Part shown: piece after piece, positions 45,598 through 56,584 of the stretch | How the letters are laid out: the number at the start of each line of letters is the position of its first letter | Numbering within the stretch: position 1 is the first letter of the stretch | From: Tipula vernalis | Lineage: Eukaryota; Arthropoda; Insecta; Diptera; Tipulidae | DNA: 64,000 bases | Assembly (NCBI GenBank): GCA_958295665.1 | Contig: OY282560.1 | Coordinates: forward strand, 55,986,333 to 56,050,332 | Direction of reading: 5' to 3' | Notes under the pieces: model-generated | The model's input: the letters and a program-made list of their open reading frames with translations, nothing else | Databases searched by the model: none | What the model was told of the DNA's origin: nothing | Made by a program: the position numbers and the translations under genes

Positions 45598-45757
45598 ACT
45601 TACCGTGGCGAAAAATCTGAGGAGGAGTTACACGAAACGGGGGATAATCACTTGATTGTACCTACTAACCAAAAACTTTATTATTCAATGTAAATTACTA
45701 AATAGGTACAAGACTCAGTCGTAATATCTCTAAAAATGAAAAAAAATAAAAAAAACC

Positions 45758-47040
45758 AACCAGTTTTCCACAACACAAAATTAGGGTTTTGGGTCAAAAT
45801 TGCCCAAGAAAATGCCAAAGGTGGCAATGCACAAACCATTATTAGAAAGTCAGACAAAGAAACTCATACTAAAACCCAAACTCACAACTTACACTGAAAC
45901 TCAGACAATCAAACTGTTACCGAGACGTAAAACTCATACTTGAACTATGACAAGCAAACTGAAATTCAGAGAGTATAAGTTACAAATAGAAGTCAAATAT
46001 GGCAAATTCGCGGCTTGTCTAACTGTAACAAATTTACTGGCAATAGGAAAGTGAAACTTAACTAAGAAAGTTTAACTGAAGCGAGTTCCCCTGACCTTGC
46101 TGCAGTTTGAGTTTGTCTGCTCAAGATTGAGTTACAGTTTGTTGCTTTTCATCAACTTTTTGTTCATTGACCTATCACGAGCGTTCAAGTTAAGTTTTAT
46201 TATTGTCATTTCTTACGTTTATAACGTACGCTCTTGTCCTCGTCCGTAATGTTCACTTCTGGTGTTTCCTAAGAAGTTTTCACAAACTTTTCAGTTAGTC
46301 TTCATACATTCTGAATGAATAGTATTGGAAATTTCCCTTCTTTAGGTGCAATATACTTTTCGTCACTCAGTGCTGAAAAATTCTTCCTGAAAGATTTCAG
46401 AAAAATAATTAAATTATTTTTAAAAATTAGCCAAAAGTCTTCCCTTTACCCCCCCAAACCCGTTGTGGTTCCCACAAAACCATCGCCACATCTCACTCCA
46501 TAATAACAGAAGAAGAAAACAACAATCGACGCCATTCTTACTACCAATTATCACATCATTCTATAACTGACATTTCAAAATATAAATCAGCATCCAAATA
46601 TTACTTTTCATCATGGACATCCAAATATTTCGCCCCCTTTGACCAAAAAAGCGAACGTACTCACCCAACTTTCAAAACTGACATCTAGTACGCTATCCTC
46701 TCAATAGATGTCACCTATAAGTTTTGACAATTTGACATTTCCCGGGAAACTTTGATTCTGTCACAAGCTAAAAGTTAATTAAATAAAAGCGATCTAATAA
46801 TAAATTAAGGAATTTCACGCCAGTTTTCTAATCAATAACCTAAAATGGAAGTGTACGCCATTCCCCCAAAATGGGGAACTGTCTTTTTATTGCAGTCCTA
46901 CCACATATATGACTATAACCAAATTTTGGGACAAGCCAAAACCCAGTTAATAAATAGGTAACAATCATTATACTGCTTCTTCTCCAATGTTACCCAATAT
47001 ATCGTTGTACTAATAAGTAAACAAACCCATTTCCAGATGT
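45758..47040. other. Non-coding spacer with AAACTCA words
   Basis: 45840-45990 is rich in AAACTCA/GAAACTCAGACA variants, and 46080-46150 contains the reverse-complement words (TTTGAGTTTGTCTGC). A C-rich stretch lies at 46440-46500. No recognised coding sequence. Confidence 0.45.
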
Positions 47041-47493
47041 CTGTCCAACCTTCAGATGGAGGGTTTCTGGGGCGGTGCGGAATGTCTATCGGCTATATGC
47101 AGATTAAATGCTATTACCCAGCGACAAACATCCTTCATTCCGGATGGCGGTAACAATAAAAATGAAATTAACATATTATACAATGGAACGCATTACGACA
47201 GTCTAATACCCCACCCAAACTCCTTACTAACAAAACGTACATCGCGTTCTTCATACATTAGCTTCATACACAACCCTTACCCAATTGTTGATGCCACACC
47301 GTTAACTCCCACCACCTGTTTTATAACACACCCCTCATACTGTTTTGGCACTTGGAATGTACGTGGGATCAACAGCGATCAAAAACACGACACACGCAAG
47401 CACATAATAATACCAATACTTGGCATCTCACCAAAGACCCAAAGAGTCCTCGCAGAGGTGTATGTCCCACCACCCATCAACACAATTTATTAA
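47041..47493 (+). pseudogene. LINE fragment: OTU-protease-like end followed by endonuclease start
   Basis: An open frame of 145 residues (ATG at 47056). GFWGGAECLSAICRLN and NEINILYNGTHYDSLIP match the last part of OTU-type cysteine proteases, where HYDS carries the catalytic histidine and WGG.E.L.A is a conserved helix. After about 45 residues, CFGTWNVRGINSDQ looks like the first strand of a non-LTR-type endonuclease (TWNVRGI). OTU domains are known in some retrotransposon proteins. The catalytic Asp-Cys part of the OTU fold would lie upstream and is not seen, and the endonuclease ends after a few residues, so this is a scrap. The sequence also contains IPILGISPKTQRVLAEVYVP of unknown origin. 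Confidence 0.5.
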
Positions 47494-47494
47494 A

Positions 47495-48246
47495 CACGTC
47501 ATAATCTTCTGAATTAGTGTTAGGATGTACGTAGACACCAGTTCTGGCGCTTTTTTTACAGAAAAGTGCCTGTCGTGACGGTTCATTTGACGACCTCCAT
47601 CTGCATTTTATTCGGAACCACCAGCAGCGAAATATTATTCTCGACCTTAAATAAGTAATTATGGTCAGTATTTTAGCTATCATACCCAGAGTTTCAGAGC
47701 CGGTTTTGTTTAGCGAGCGTCTTTATATTTTTGACGATCTCCTTTGTTTTATTATGGTAGCTATGTACCGACATATTTTTAACTTGTTTGTTTTCCCATA
47801 GTTGGGACTTGTAATAGGAAAGTTCTTGTTTGTCGCCTAGGGCTTCAATCAATATTTCCTTCATTTCTAAGAAAGTTTCAGGGTCTCCGGCTAGACATAA
47901 TATGTCGCTCGCCTTTCCTTCCACTTTGTTTTTTACCGCCTGGATGTACATTCGGTATTGTTGCATGGGAACTAGAGGTTCAAACATTTGAAGCGTTTCC
48001 TCGGCTGTTTTTAGCCAAGAATTTACTTGTCTTCGATTTCCATCGAAGGAAGGGATTGACTTTATAGCGTCTGGTATCCTAAAGAGATCTAAGTTTAAAC
48101 GGTTTTCGTTCGTGCTGTGTTTGTGCTTCCGTTTTTTGGTTTAGGTATGTCAATACCTGGTCATGCTCGTTTTGTTTTTGGCTCAGCGAGGTTAACTGGC
48201 CCGCTATTGCGTTTAGTTGAGCCATGACTTGTTCCATTTCTGTCAT
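47495..48246 (-). pseudogene. Gypsy gag joined to an integrase N-terminus
   Basis: From an ATG at 48246 the minus strand reads MTEMEQVMAQLNAIAGQL with a coiled-coil-like Gln/Glu region. A shift follows, then SIPSFDGNRRQVNSWLKTAE and, in the frame 47987-47694, QYRMYIQAVKNKVEGKA, ALGDKQELSYYKSQLW and SVHSYHNKTKEI, a typical gypsy gag capsid region. Immediately after, at about 47670-47500, ENNISLLVVPNKMQMEVV and, one frame over, HDRHFSVKKAPELV match the zinc-binding N-terminal region of a gypsy integrase. Protease, reverse transcriptase and RNase H are therefore deleted. The copy stops at 47495 next to the plus-strand OTU-endonuclease fragment. Confidence 0.72.
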
Positions 48247-48454
48247 CTCGTCAATGGAATTGGTTTCTGTTAACTTTATACTCCTATTAGCGATAAAGTT
48301 ATCACTTAGTTTTTCTTTTCTGTTTCGGGAAATTTTGAATTTGATTCTTTTTTTTAATTCCCTTAAATAAAATTTTTACTATCGAAAAAAAACTTTTACG
48401 AAATTGATTATGATTCACTTGAACTTGTTATTCAATTGATTTGTGATTTTGAGA

Positions 48455-48527
48455 CCTTTTGGTTCACAAAATAAATCTGGTTTTAATTTTATTAAATTCA
48501 ACCAGATTAATTTTGTGAACCAAAAGG
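48455..48527. repeat. 28-bp hairpin with 17-nt loop
   Basis: 48455-48482 and 48500-48527 are inverted copies with 27 of 28 bases matching (core TTTTGGTTCACAAAAT). It lies upstream of the minus-strand gypsy gag. It could be an element structure, a tiny MITE or a small-RNA-like hairpin. Confidence 0.75.
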
Positions 48528-48549
48528 GTAAAAGAAGGTTTGTAGTATG

Positions 48550-49720
48550 TGCATACATAACTATATATAGCGACCATTTGATAACGCTTATCGATTATTG
48601 AATATTGTATATCGAACGAAAATTAATATTGAATACAGCATATAGTAAATATCGATTACCGAAAATCCAAGATCAAATATTGAATATGGAACATCGTACG
48701 TAAATCGAACAATGAACAGCGAATGTCGTTCAACGCACATTGAATTTTGAAATTCGAATGTTGAATATCGAATAGCATATCGACAAATCGAATGTAAAAC
48801 ATTGAATATCGTTTTATCGAATATTTAATAACGACCATCTAACGAAGCTTATCGATTATCGAACACAAAATACTGAGTATAAAGATCAGTTTTGAATATC
48901 GAATATTCTGCACCGAAGAGCGGATAACGAAAGTCGATTAAGAAAATTTCATTTTTCGAAATTCGAATATCGAACAAAGAATTTCGAACATCCAATATTG
49001 AATAACGAGAATCGATAATTGAATGCTGTTTATCGATTATCGAACATCGAACAGCGCATATCGAATATCAAACAGCCAGGAACGAAAATCGAATATCGAT
49101 TGTCCATTATCGAACAGAGAACATCGAATAATAAATATTGAAAAGCGAATATCAAATATTAAATATCGCAGGGTGAATATCGATTATCCCAAGTCCAAGA
49201 TCGAATTTTGAATATTAAACATAGTACGTACATTTATCGAACAACGAACAGCGAATGTCATTTAATGCACATTGAATATTGAAATTCGTTTTGCATCGAA
49301 TAGTCGACAACAATTGTCGAATATCAAAGCTTGAATTTTGAGTATCAAAAATCGAGCATTGAATATCATTTCTCATTACTCGAATACCGTATACTGAATA
49401 TCAAATATCCAATATTGTAAAACGAGGATTGACTGTTGAATGTGGTTTATATATCTTCGAATAGCGAAGACCAAAATACGAAAACCGACTATCGAATATA
49501 TATGTGCAATAAGGAATATCGAGTAACGAAGATTGAAGAGTGAATATCAAAAATCGAATATTGAATATCGAGAATCGATTATTGAATGTTTTTTATTGAG
49601 TATTGAATATCGATCAGCGGTTATCGTATATCGAAGAGCGAATAGTGATTACTGAACGTCGACTATCGTCAAATAAGGAATATCAAACAAATATTGAAGA
49701 ACGAAAATCATAAATTCCGA
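48550..49720. repeat. Degenerate GAATATCGA-word array with larger internal duplication
   Basis: About 1.15 kb consist of variants of GAATATCGAATATTGAA, TATCGATTATCGAAC and ACAGCGAATGTCG at irregular spacing. A longer block is repeated: 48668-48770 (AAGATCAAATATTGAATA, then CAACGCACATTGAAT) resembles 49195-49290 (AAGATCGAATTTTGAATA, then TTAATGCACATTGAAT). Another pair is near 48570 and 48830 (TAACG..CTTATCGATTAT). Frames across it translate the word into I/S/N/R repeats and are not genes. Confidence 0.8.
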
Positions 49721-50559
49721 TTCGCAGCCCCATATATTTAAAAACTGTTGAGCATCACTGACCTAAAGCAAGTAAATTCCGTATCACCCAACCAACAAAA
49801 AAAAAAAAATTATAAAACTTCAACAAACAAATATTTTTGTATTTTTGTATGTAGATATTCCGGTTAATTTAGGAACCTCATTTATCTTAAAGATAACACC
49901 ACACCACACAAAAATCGGCGGTACTTACAATAAAATCGCAAGAAGAAGGATGAGGGAATAATTTTGCCATTTCATTAAATTTTGCTGCAATTGTGCGCGC
50001 ACTCTTTGCTTTATTTATGGTATGATGGTATATAGTAGTTTTGGAGAGATTCTTTGTAATTTTTGGGATGCTGTAAGAATTTTATTTTTATTTTTTGCTT
50101 GCTTGCTTTTCGTAAATAAATAAAATTTATGTTACATTTTGTTGATTAACTTGTAAGTCGGTTCATATTGAGAGATTAAGTATATAACAAATAATTTTTT
50201 ATTTTTTTTTTTTTTGTGGTTTGGTTTGGATTTATTTGGTTGATTTGGTTGGATTTCGTCTGTTGAATCTTTTGTATGTTTTCGAATTATGATTACACAA
50301 CAAAATAAACAAATATTATTTTAAGTTTATTAATTTTCGATTAACTTTGTGAAAAGGTAAATTTGCTTTTGTGTTATTTTTTATTAATTACATTGCTAAG
50401 TCATTCTGTTTAAGATTATTTCAAGAGGTTTATTTAGTGATTAATGAATATTTGATGTGTATCGTAACTTTTTTTTTTTTTTATTAAATGTTGCAGATTT
50501 AATTTATAAGCGTTACTACGGATGTGAACCAATACGTAAAATAACATTCAATCCAATAT
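49721..50559. other. AT-rich non-coding spacer
   Basis: Poly-A/T tracts and no recognised feature. Confidence 0.5.
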
Positions 50560-51900
50560 TTTTGTGAATAGTAAAATTTTTAGACAAGTCTTTTAAAGCC
50601 ATAAGCTTAACTGAATTAGCCGGACATATAATTTATAAGGCATAGAAAAGCAAAAGGTTCGAATGAATCACGAAATCAGGCAACTACTTGTGGAATTTCC
50701 CTACTAAATTTAAATTTTAGCTATCATCCTAATAAGACGCAGACATTTTCTTTAAATGTGTAGCGAAAACCCTTTTCAAATGAGGTTAGAATATTTTTTT
50801 AATTTTTTATTTATCAAAAGCTTTCATTACCGAGACGATTTCAAGTAGTAACCTTTGGGCTTACACAAATTTTTAAAATTTCAAAATTTTTAAAGCTTTC
50901 ATATCAGAATTAAAACCTTATTTTGTAAGTTAAAGCTTTTATTTAGTTATTTCCCATAAAAATGGATAAATTGGGCTTAACTGTTCTCCATAACATTTAA
51001 AAGCTTTCCCAAGCCTTACAATCTATTCACTGAATATGTTTTTTGAGTTTCTCTAGAGGTCAAAGTAAGCTTTCAAAATTTATTGATTAAAACACCAGAC
51101 TATCATCATTTTTAAAGTGTAGCCTGAACTAATAAAATGTGTACCTCTAATCTCTGGCTGAATGTCTAATAGAAATAAAAAATGTCAGAATTATTTTGAA
51201 AACATTAAAAGCGGTATATCACTAAATATTTGAATTCAATTGAAAGCGTAAAAAAATATGTTCTGTAGACCACCAAAAACGTTTTAAGCTTTGTAAAATG
51301 TCAAATTATCATATTAGAACTTTTAAATGCAAATAGTAAAAGTCAAAAAATATTATCTAGCGACATCGGATTGTTGGAAACTTATTCGTATCGTAGACTA
51401 AATTTAACAATTCTGATGGTCTAGCTTTAAAGCTTAGTTGAAAACCTAACAAAAGCTTGAGAAATCTTATAACTTATCCAAATTTTTTGTGCTTCGAATT
51501 AAATTATTTTTGAGACATGAGGGGAAAACATAAAACATATTTTTCATATGGAGCTTTTATTTAAATTTATTAAGCTTTTTACACAAATCATTTAGCTAAA
51601 TCTTTCCAGAAAGAAGTTTTTATCAGATTTCAGCATAAACACGTTTACACCATTCCCAAAGCTTTCCCATCCAAAACTGTAGTGATAATTATTTCCAAAT
51701 TGTCGCAAATATTCGAAAAGGTATTCCCAATATAACTGAAAACCCTTTCCAAACTAGTGTCTTGAAGTGCACAAATTGTTGTTGTTATTTTTCAAAAACT
51801 TATACAAATATTGAAAGCATTCACATAGACTAATACTAATCAAACCTTTATTCAAAATATATTAAAGCTTTCCAGGTTCTAAGAAAATCATCAAATCGAA
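50560..51900. repeat. AAGCTTT-rich dispersed repeat, copy 1
   Basis: The hexamer AAGCTT recurs with variants (AAAGCTTTC, TTAAAGCTT) roughly every 50-100 bases. The order of phrases matches copy 2 at 61.0-63.0 kb in the same orientation. Examples are ACTTTTAAATGCAAATAGT with GCTTTTAAATGCAAACGGT, TTTTTGAGACATGAGGGGAA with TCTTTGAGACATGAACGGAA, and CCAGAAAGAAG with TAAGAAAGAAG. No coding frame. Confidence 0.65.
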
Positions 51901-52979
51901 TTATTACGTCGAAAAAGCCCTACTACAACAGAAGATACATAGAAGGGTTGCTCAAGCATGAAAATTGTTTATTTCTGCCATATTATCGTTTTTAGTCGCT
52001 TTTATATTACAGAAATTTTAAAGCCAAAAAACTTTGGCAAATTTTAATTACTTGTTTACTCAATAATCGAGAACTTTGGATTAATTGCAAAATCTTACCC
52101 TAAAGTTAATTCCGATGATTTAAATAAAATTGGTGATAACATATTTTTAAATTTCAGAACAGTGACATTCGCCTTTTAAAGGAAATTTTGTAGAGGAGGA
52201 TATCTTGTTTATTGTTGACACATTGTGAATCATTCAAGAGTCATTATTTGCCATTTCGGGGTATTGCTTAAATAATTTGGGTTTTCCATTTTATGTTGAG
52301 TGAAAATTTTCGAAATCTATATTTTAATGATATGCACAAATTTCTCAAATATATTTACAATAACCACATCAAAAAGGCAAAACTTAAATCTGAAACTCAG
52401 GTTTAGTTTTTGCATTTTTCATGTGAAAATATCTTTAGTCTAAGTACTTACTAACAAATTCATATTAACCTTTATGGGACTGGATGGGTACAATAGTACC
52501 AAAGTATACTTATCACTCTACATTTTTATGGTTCAGTTGTCGTAGGTGCCTGAAACTTTCCGACATTCTCTGATTACACGTCGGTTTATTTTCAGAGTGC
52601 TCAGCGCAAACAGGTTTGCCACATATTAAACTCAACCCATATAAAATAATATCCAACAACAGCAACTGGTTCAAAATTTGGTCGAGGGCCAATATTCCCA
52701 CCTCGTTTAACTGATTGTAGAGAAATTGCGCTTCCAAGGAATAATTTTGCGCTCAATGTAAAACGGGTTCCAATCACATGCGGCTTGTTAGAACTTGATC
52801 CACTAAACGCTTAGATAACTCTTTTGAAAGATCATTCAAAAATTATCTATGCCGATCCGTTCTTTTATGTAGACCGTGTTCCATAAATAAAACTGCTAAT
52901 GCTGCAATGTTGATCATGCTATAAAACTCGTCATTTTCCTAGCGATTAATACGGCGCTATTTCGTATTTCTATGTTCTG
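51901..52979. other. Non-coding or unrecognised BEL-flanking sequence
   Basis: 52500-52980 lies downstream of the minus-strand BEL reverse transcriptase and may be decayed BEL RNase H/integrase. I could not match motifs. The rest is AT-rich spacer. Confidence 0.4.
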
Positions 52980-54372
52980 CTTGTGAAGTTTGACTAGCCG
53001 TGGTATTTTGATGGTTGCCAGATGATTAAGTACACTTCTGAAATTCGTCCACAGGATCCCATTGTAGACCCAAAACTTTTAAACATCATTATTCATCAAG
53101 GTTTAATGGACTTATTTCTTGATCGTTGATGGCTATTCCTTGTAAGAACTCGCTTGAATTGGACTTCCTGTTGCAGTAGATTGATTAACTGATTTCGAAC
53201 ATTACATCGTCTACGTAGAAATCACTATCCACTATTGCCGTTGCTTGAGGGTATTGTTCTCTATAAGTATTGGCTAATTGATTTAGGTATCGGACAACTT
53301 GATACGGTGATGATGCTAGACCTGGTAGTCCTGATCTTCGGGCGCCACAAGGATTTATCGGTACATCTTCTCTATGTCGGACGTAAAGGCAATTGTGTGC
53401 TTCCGTAATTTGACCACGTTCGAAAATAGCGTATTTTGCAGAGTCACTCCTATCAAAAGGTTGTCATTTAATGTCACTCCTGAAGTTGTCTTGGCTGAAT
53501 CGTAAAATACAACCCTCAGCTTGATTTTCCCATGTGTCTTCTTAAAATAGTCTTCTTAAGTCCCGTAATATCTTCATGTGCTTTAGTTGAAGGTATTTGT
53601 CCATAAATTGACAATATTCGTAGATTGATTGTAAGGATTCAGTTTCATTTTTCCACAAACAATCCATCCGAATATCGTATTTTGAGCGGTCACTCTGTCA
53701 TTTCGCTTAATTGCTTCTGGCAAGAGAATTTTAAAAAAGCTCACTAACGGAAGGTTTCTGATATGTTAGTAAACATTTTCGTTAGCTACGTATTGTGACG
53801 TATGTATGTTCGGTTTAACTAACTTTAAAATTAATGCTTGGCATTCTAGTGTTTTATGGTTCGGAAGTCTAGATGTGATTTACAGCTGTACACTGCCTCG
53901 GGTATATCCAGCACCAGCTTGTGTGACACCAGTAATACGTATTCTGGCATGTTTCCTTGGTATTTGAAGTTTTTGAGTTGAGGTCTCTGTTATTAAGCTA
54001 ACCTGAGACATGGGTAAAATCCAAGCTTGTTGTCCAAGTTTCTGGACGGATTAATTGGCTAAGTAACCAGAAAACTTGAACCTTGGTTGGCTTGGCTTAC
54101 TTGGAGTGGATTGTTTGATTGTCTGGAGCAGTATCGATTGAGGAATAATTCGGTGAAACGCTGTTTGGATTTGTGGTTGTTCGTGGTTGATAAACATGTT
54201 TCGTTGGTATTTGTACAACATGACGCTGTAGTTGATGGTGATCATTCTTTTGGTTTTGCATGAACGCGTTGATGTGCAGAAGTGTATGCTTTAGCGAACA
54301 TTTATATCCGGATTCAGACTTCACTGCTACAAATTCTCGCCTAGGCTGTATACATGGCTTGAAATAACGCAC
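52980..54372 (-). pseudogene. BEL/Pao remnant: Gag tail, protease, reverse transcriptase
   Basis: Read on the minus strand. 54372-54097 has the Gag tail with YKCSLKHTLLHINAF, the eroded zinc-knuckle sequence that precedes BEL protease. The protease C-terminal region follows (LLPEAIKRNDRV, then AQNTIFGWIVCGK, about 53720-53620). The reverse transcriptase comes next: KLRVVFYDSAKTTSGVTLND (about 53520), FTSDIEKMYR (about 53375), then in another frame YLNQLANTYREQYPQAT and the catalytic box FYVDDVM (about 53205). Further bits (PRLVKLHKQN) reach about 52990. Frameshifts occur between most blocks, so nothing is translatable. It is a separate copy from the BEL gag at 3.8-9.8 kb; the two cover different parts, so identity between them cannot be judged. 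Confidence 0.82.
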
Positions 54373-54463
54373 ATTTAAATATTTATGGTTACTATCTCAC
54401 TTGCTACACGTCAATTAAACATCCGTAGATACAGTATGAGTTCGAATCGTTTCATTCCTGTCA

Positions 54464-55130
54464 TTAGCTGACTTCATTTGTGGCATCTCGGAGGTCGACG
54501 CCAACAAATTCAAACGTTTGCCCTTGAGATTTATACACGGTCATCGCAAATGCTGGTTGAAGCGGAAATCCAAGTTGACCTTTACTGGAGTCGAGCGTAA
54601 CTCCAGGAATGTGTACTTCTTGTCCAGCTTTTTCCCCAGTAATTATTTTTGCTTTAACTACGTTGTTACATAATTCGGTAACAATCAGGCGTGTTCCATT
54701 GCACATACCCTCCGAAATTCTAAATTAATCATTAGCATAATTATCGTATTTTTCTTTAGTTTTAATTCATCGGGTGGCATATCAGCAATTTCAATTGAAT
54801 TAAGAAATTCTGGCGTGAATTCAATACCTCCTTCCTGTTTATCATCCTTCACAGAATAATGACTTTTATACGATTTGTATTCTCCTGGGAGACGATCGAC
54901 GATCTCAGCGTTAACATTACTGAATTTTTTGTTCAGGGGCGCGAGAATAACACGTTCCTTCATTCCATCGTAATTTTGATTCGCAAGGTAATTTCCAAAT
55001 AATTCTTCGATTAAATTACCACTGGAAATTATATCCTCAGATAATTAGATTTCATTGAAATCATTTTTTGGAAGATTTCCATTTCCCAGTTTCAGAGTTT
55101 AGCATCGACAACCGATACAACCAAAATTAT
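54464..55130 (-). pseudogene. Helitron Pif1-like helicase, C-terminal fragment
   Basis: From about 55105 the minus strand reads LKLGNGNLPKNDFNEI, then IISSGNLIEELFGNYL, then the open frame 54963-54685 (RVILAPLNKKFSNVNAEIVD, PGEYKSY, EFLNSIEIADMPPDELKLKK). After a frameshift near 54700 it continues in 54706-54464 with CNGTRLIV, GEKAGQEVHIPGV and the helicase motif FAMTVYKSQGQT. These are the last motifs of the 5'-3' helicase domain of Helitron Rep-Hel proteins. The final part (a YVA.SR-type motif) is missing, as are the Rep nuclease and the earlier Walker motifs. The fragment is sandwiched between the BEL remnant and the SAP-gag gypsy copy. Confidence 0.87.
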
Positions 55131-55317
55131 CAGACAACGAAAGGAAGAAGACATTAGTTCATTTAGGTCCATAAGGAGGACCATATTGAAATACAATCCT
55201 AAATGAGATGATTACAAAAGCCAGAAAGCTCTCAGCTTTTCATATTAGGCCTGAGTATTTTTTTTAAGTTTTATATGCTGTTAGCGTTCTTATTTTAAAT
55301 ATTATAGTAAACTTCCG

Positions 55318-56083
55318 TTAATTAAGATATGGAAGCCTTGCTTCAAGATAGCTGTTGCGCTTGTGTTCTGGAATGGTTTGTAGAGCCTCTGCTGCTTCTC
55401 CTTTGAGGGCCACTATTAGCGCTGCGACACTTTGTTCATCATTCCAAAAGATGTTGTGCCGTCAAACGTTGGTGGCTTTAACTTGATTGATTGGACGGTT
55501 TGAACAACTTGCGTCGTTGTTCCATTTGCCTTGACAATTTGACATCAATCAGTTCCTTTTCAAAACGTTCAACCTCCACTTGTAATTTCTCTTCAACATG
55601 TTGAACATTCATTTCTAATTTTTGTTCAACCTATTGAATCTCGGTCTTAAAATCCGTTTGCAGTTTCTCTGCCAGTTTCTGGCATTTTATTTCTTGGTTT
55701 ATTGTCTCCAACTGTCGCTCATTTGACTGCTCAATTTTCTCCATTTGTTGTTTCATTTCTTGTTTTATTTCTTGGTTAGACTGATTTTGTTGTTCCATCT
55801 GTCGTTCATTTTGTTGTATCATTACACTCATTTGTCTCATCATCTGGTTCATACCACCGATTAACTGCGACAAATCGAAACTTCCATTAGTATCTCCTGT
55901 CTTCTTTGTAGTTGCCACATCCGTAACTTCTTCGCCAAAATCATGATGGTCAGCGTTCAACCCTTATTTCTCCATGGTGTCACGTAGTCGCGCTTGTAAA
56001 GCTGCTTTACTACCATCAGTAGCCAAACCCCGTTTCTCAAGTTCCCTTTTTAATTCTGGAACTATTAATTCGTTGAAAATCAT
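55318..56083 (-). pseudogene. Gypsy Gag with N-terminal SAP domain
   Basis: Starts at the ATG at 56083. The first 40 residues contain LKRELEKRGLATDGSKAALQ, a clear SAP motif (a DNA-binding helix-extended-loop-helix). A stop at about 55964 interrupts it. Then 55960-55631 forms a long Gln/Glu-rich coiled coil (QQNERQMEQQNQSNQEIKQE), and after another stop at 55628 the coiled coil continues. The capsid start KLKPPTFDGTTSFG (about 55490-55440) and VAALIVALKGEAAEALQTIP (about 55425-55365) end at about 55318. SAP-plus-coiled-coil Gag proteins occur in some insect gypsy elements. The SAP domain may tether the particle or cDNA to AT-rich chromatin, which is inference. Two stops inactivate it. Confidence 0.82.
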
Positions 56084-56169
56084 TTTCTTTATCTAATTAT
56101 TCACAATCCCACCGCTGTCATCAATTGTTACGTTTTTGCCTTGTCAATTAAGGTTCGCATCCACTGGAT

Positions 56170-56584
56170 TGTGAATAATACAAAATCATTTTAATTTATC
56201 ACCAACGAATTTATTTATTTAACACAAGAATTATTGCAACACAGTTTATTAATAAAAATTCACTAAATCACTTTATGTAAATTATTCTCAAATCTTACTG
56301 TTCACTTATAATTTTTATTTCGCACTACAACACTTTTTAAATCACTTTTTAATTCCTTTTTAATCTTTACTCTATCGCTTTCCAAATACTACTAATCCAA
56401 TTCGACTTCGTTCGCCTTTTTATATACACAAACCAAACTACTAGAAAGGTCATGACTTTTCCAGTTAGAATTGCGTAGGAACATTACGTAACAATTTTTA
56501 TCATGGAAAATTTCATTTTAGTACATTTAAACATTGAGCTATTCATTTAACTTATTCTATTACACACTAGGTGTCACCGTCACA
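56170..56584 (-). repeat. 5' LTR of the SAP-gag gypsy element
   Basis: On the minus strand the segment begins TGTGACGGTGACACC and ends ATTATTCACA, giving TGTGA...TCACA inverted termini as expected for an LTR. It is followed immediately by a leader (ATCCAGTGGATGCGAACC) and, 87 bp on, by the gag ATG. The length of 415 bp is typical. The 3' LTR was not found in the window. Confidence 0.6.

Larger units (their letters stand above)
41291..45757 (+). mobile_element. Second Jockey-clade LINE, decayed
   Basis: A plus-strand LINE with damaged ORF1 (41812-42974) and ORF2 (43056-45597), ending in A-rich sequence at about 45736-45757. It is related to, but clearly diverged from, the copy at 4.5-9.2 kb: ORF1 has YTYEDKNDRSIKVMARGLHP against YSYEDKQTRQTKVIARKLHA there. 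The 5' limit is uncertain. A frame with TATATAAGCAG at 41298 could be leader or flank. No target duplication was found. Confidence 0.85.

Noticed and set aside
49023..49211. 62-residue frame in the GAATATCGA array
   Set aside because: It is just translation of the repeated word.
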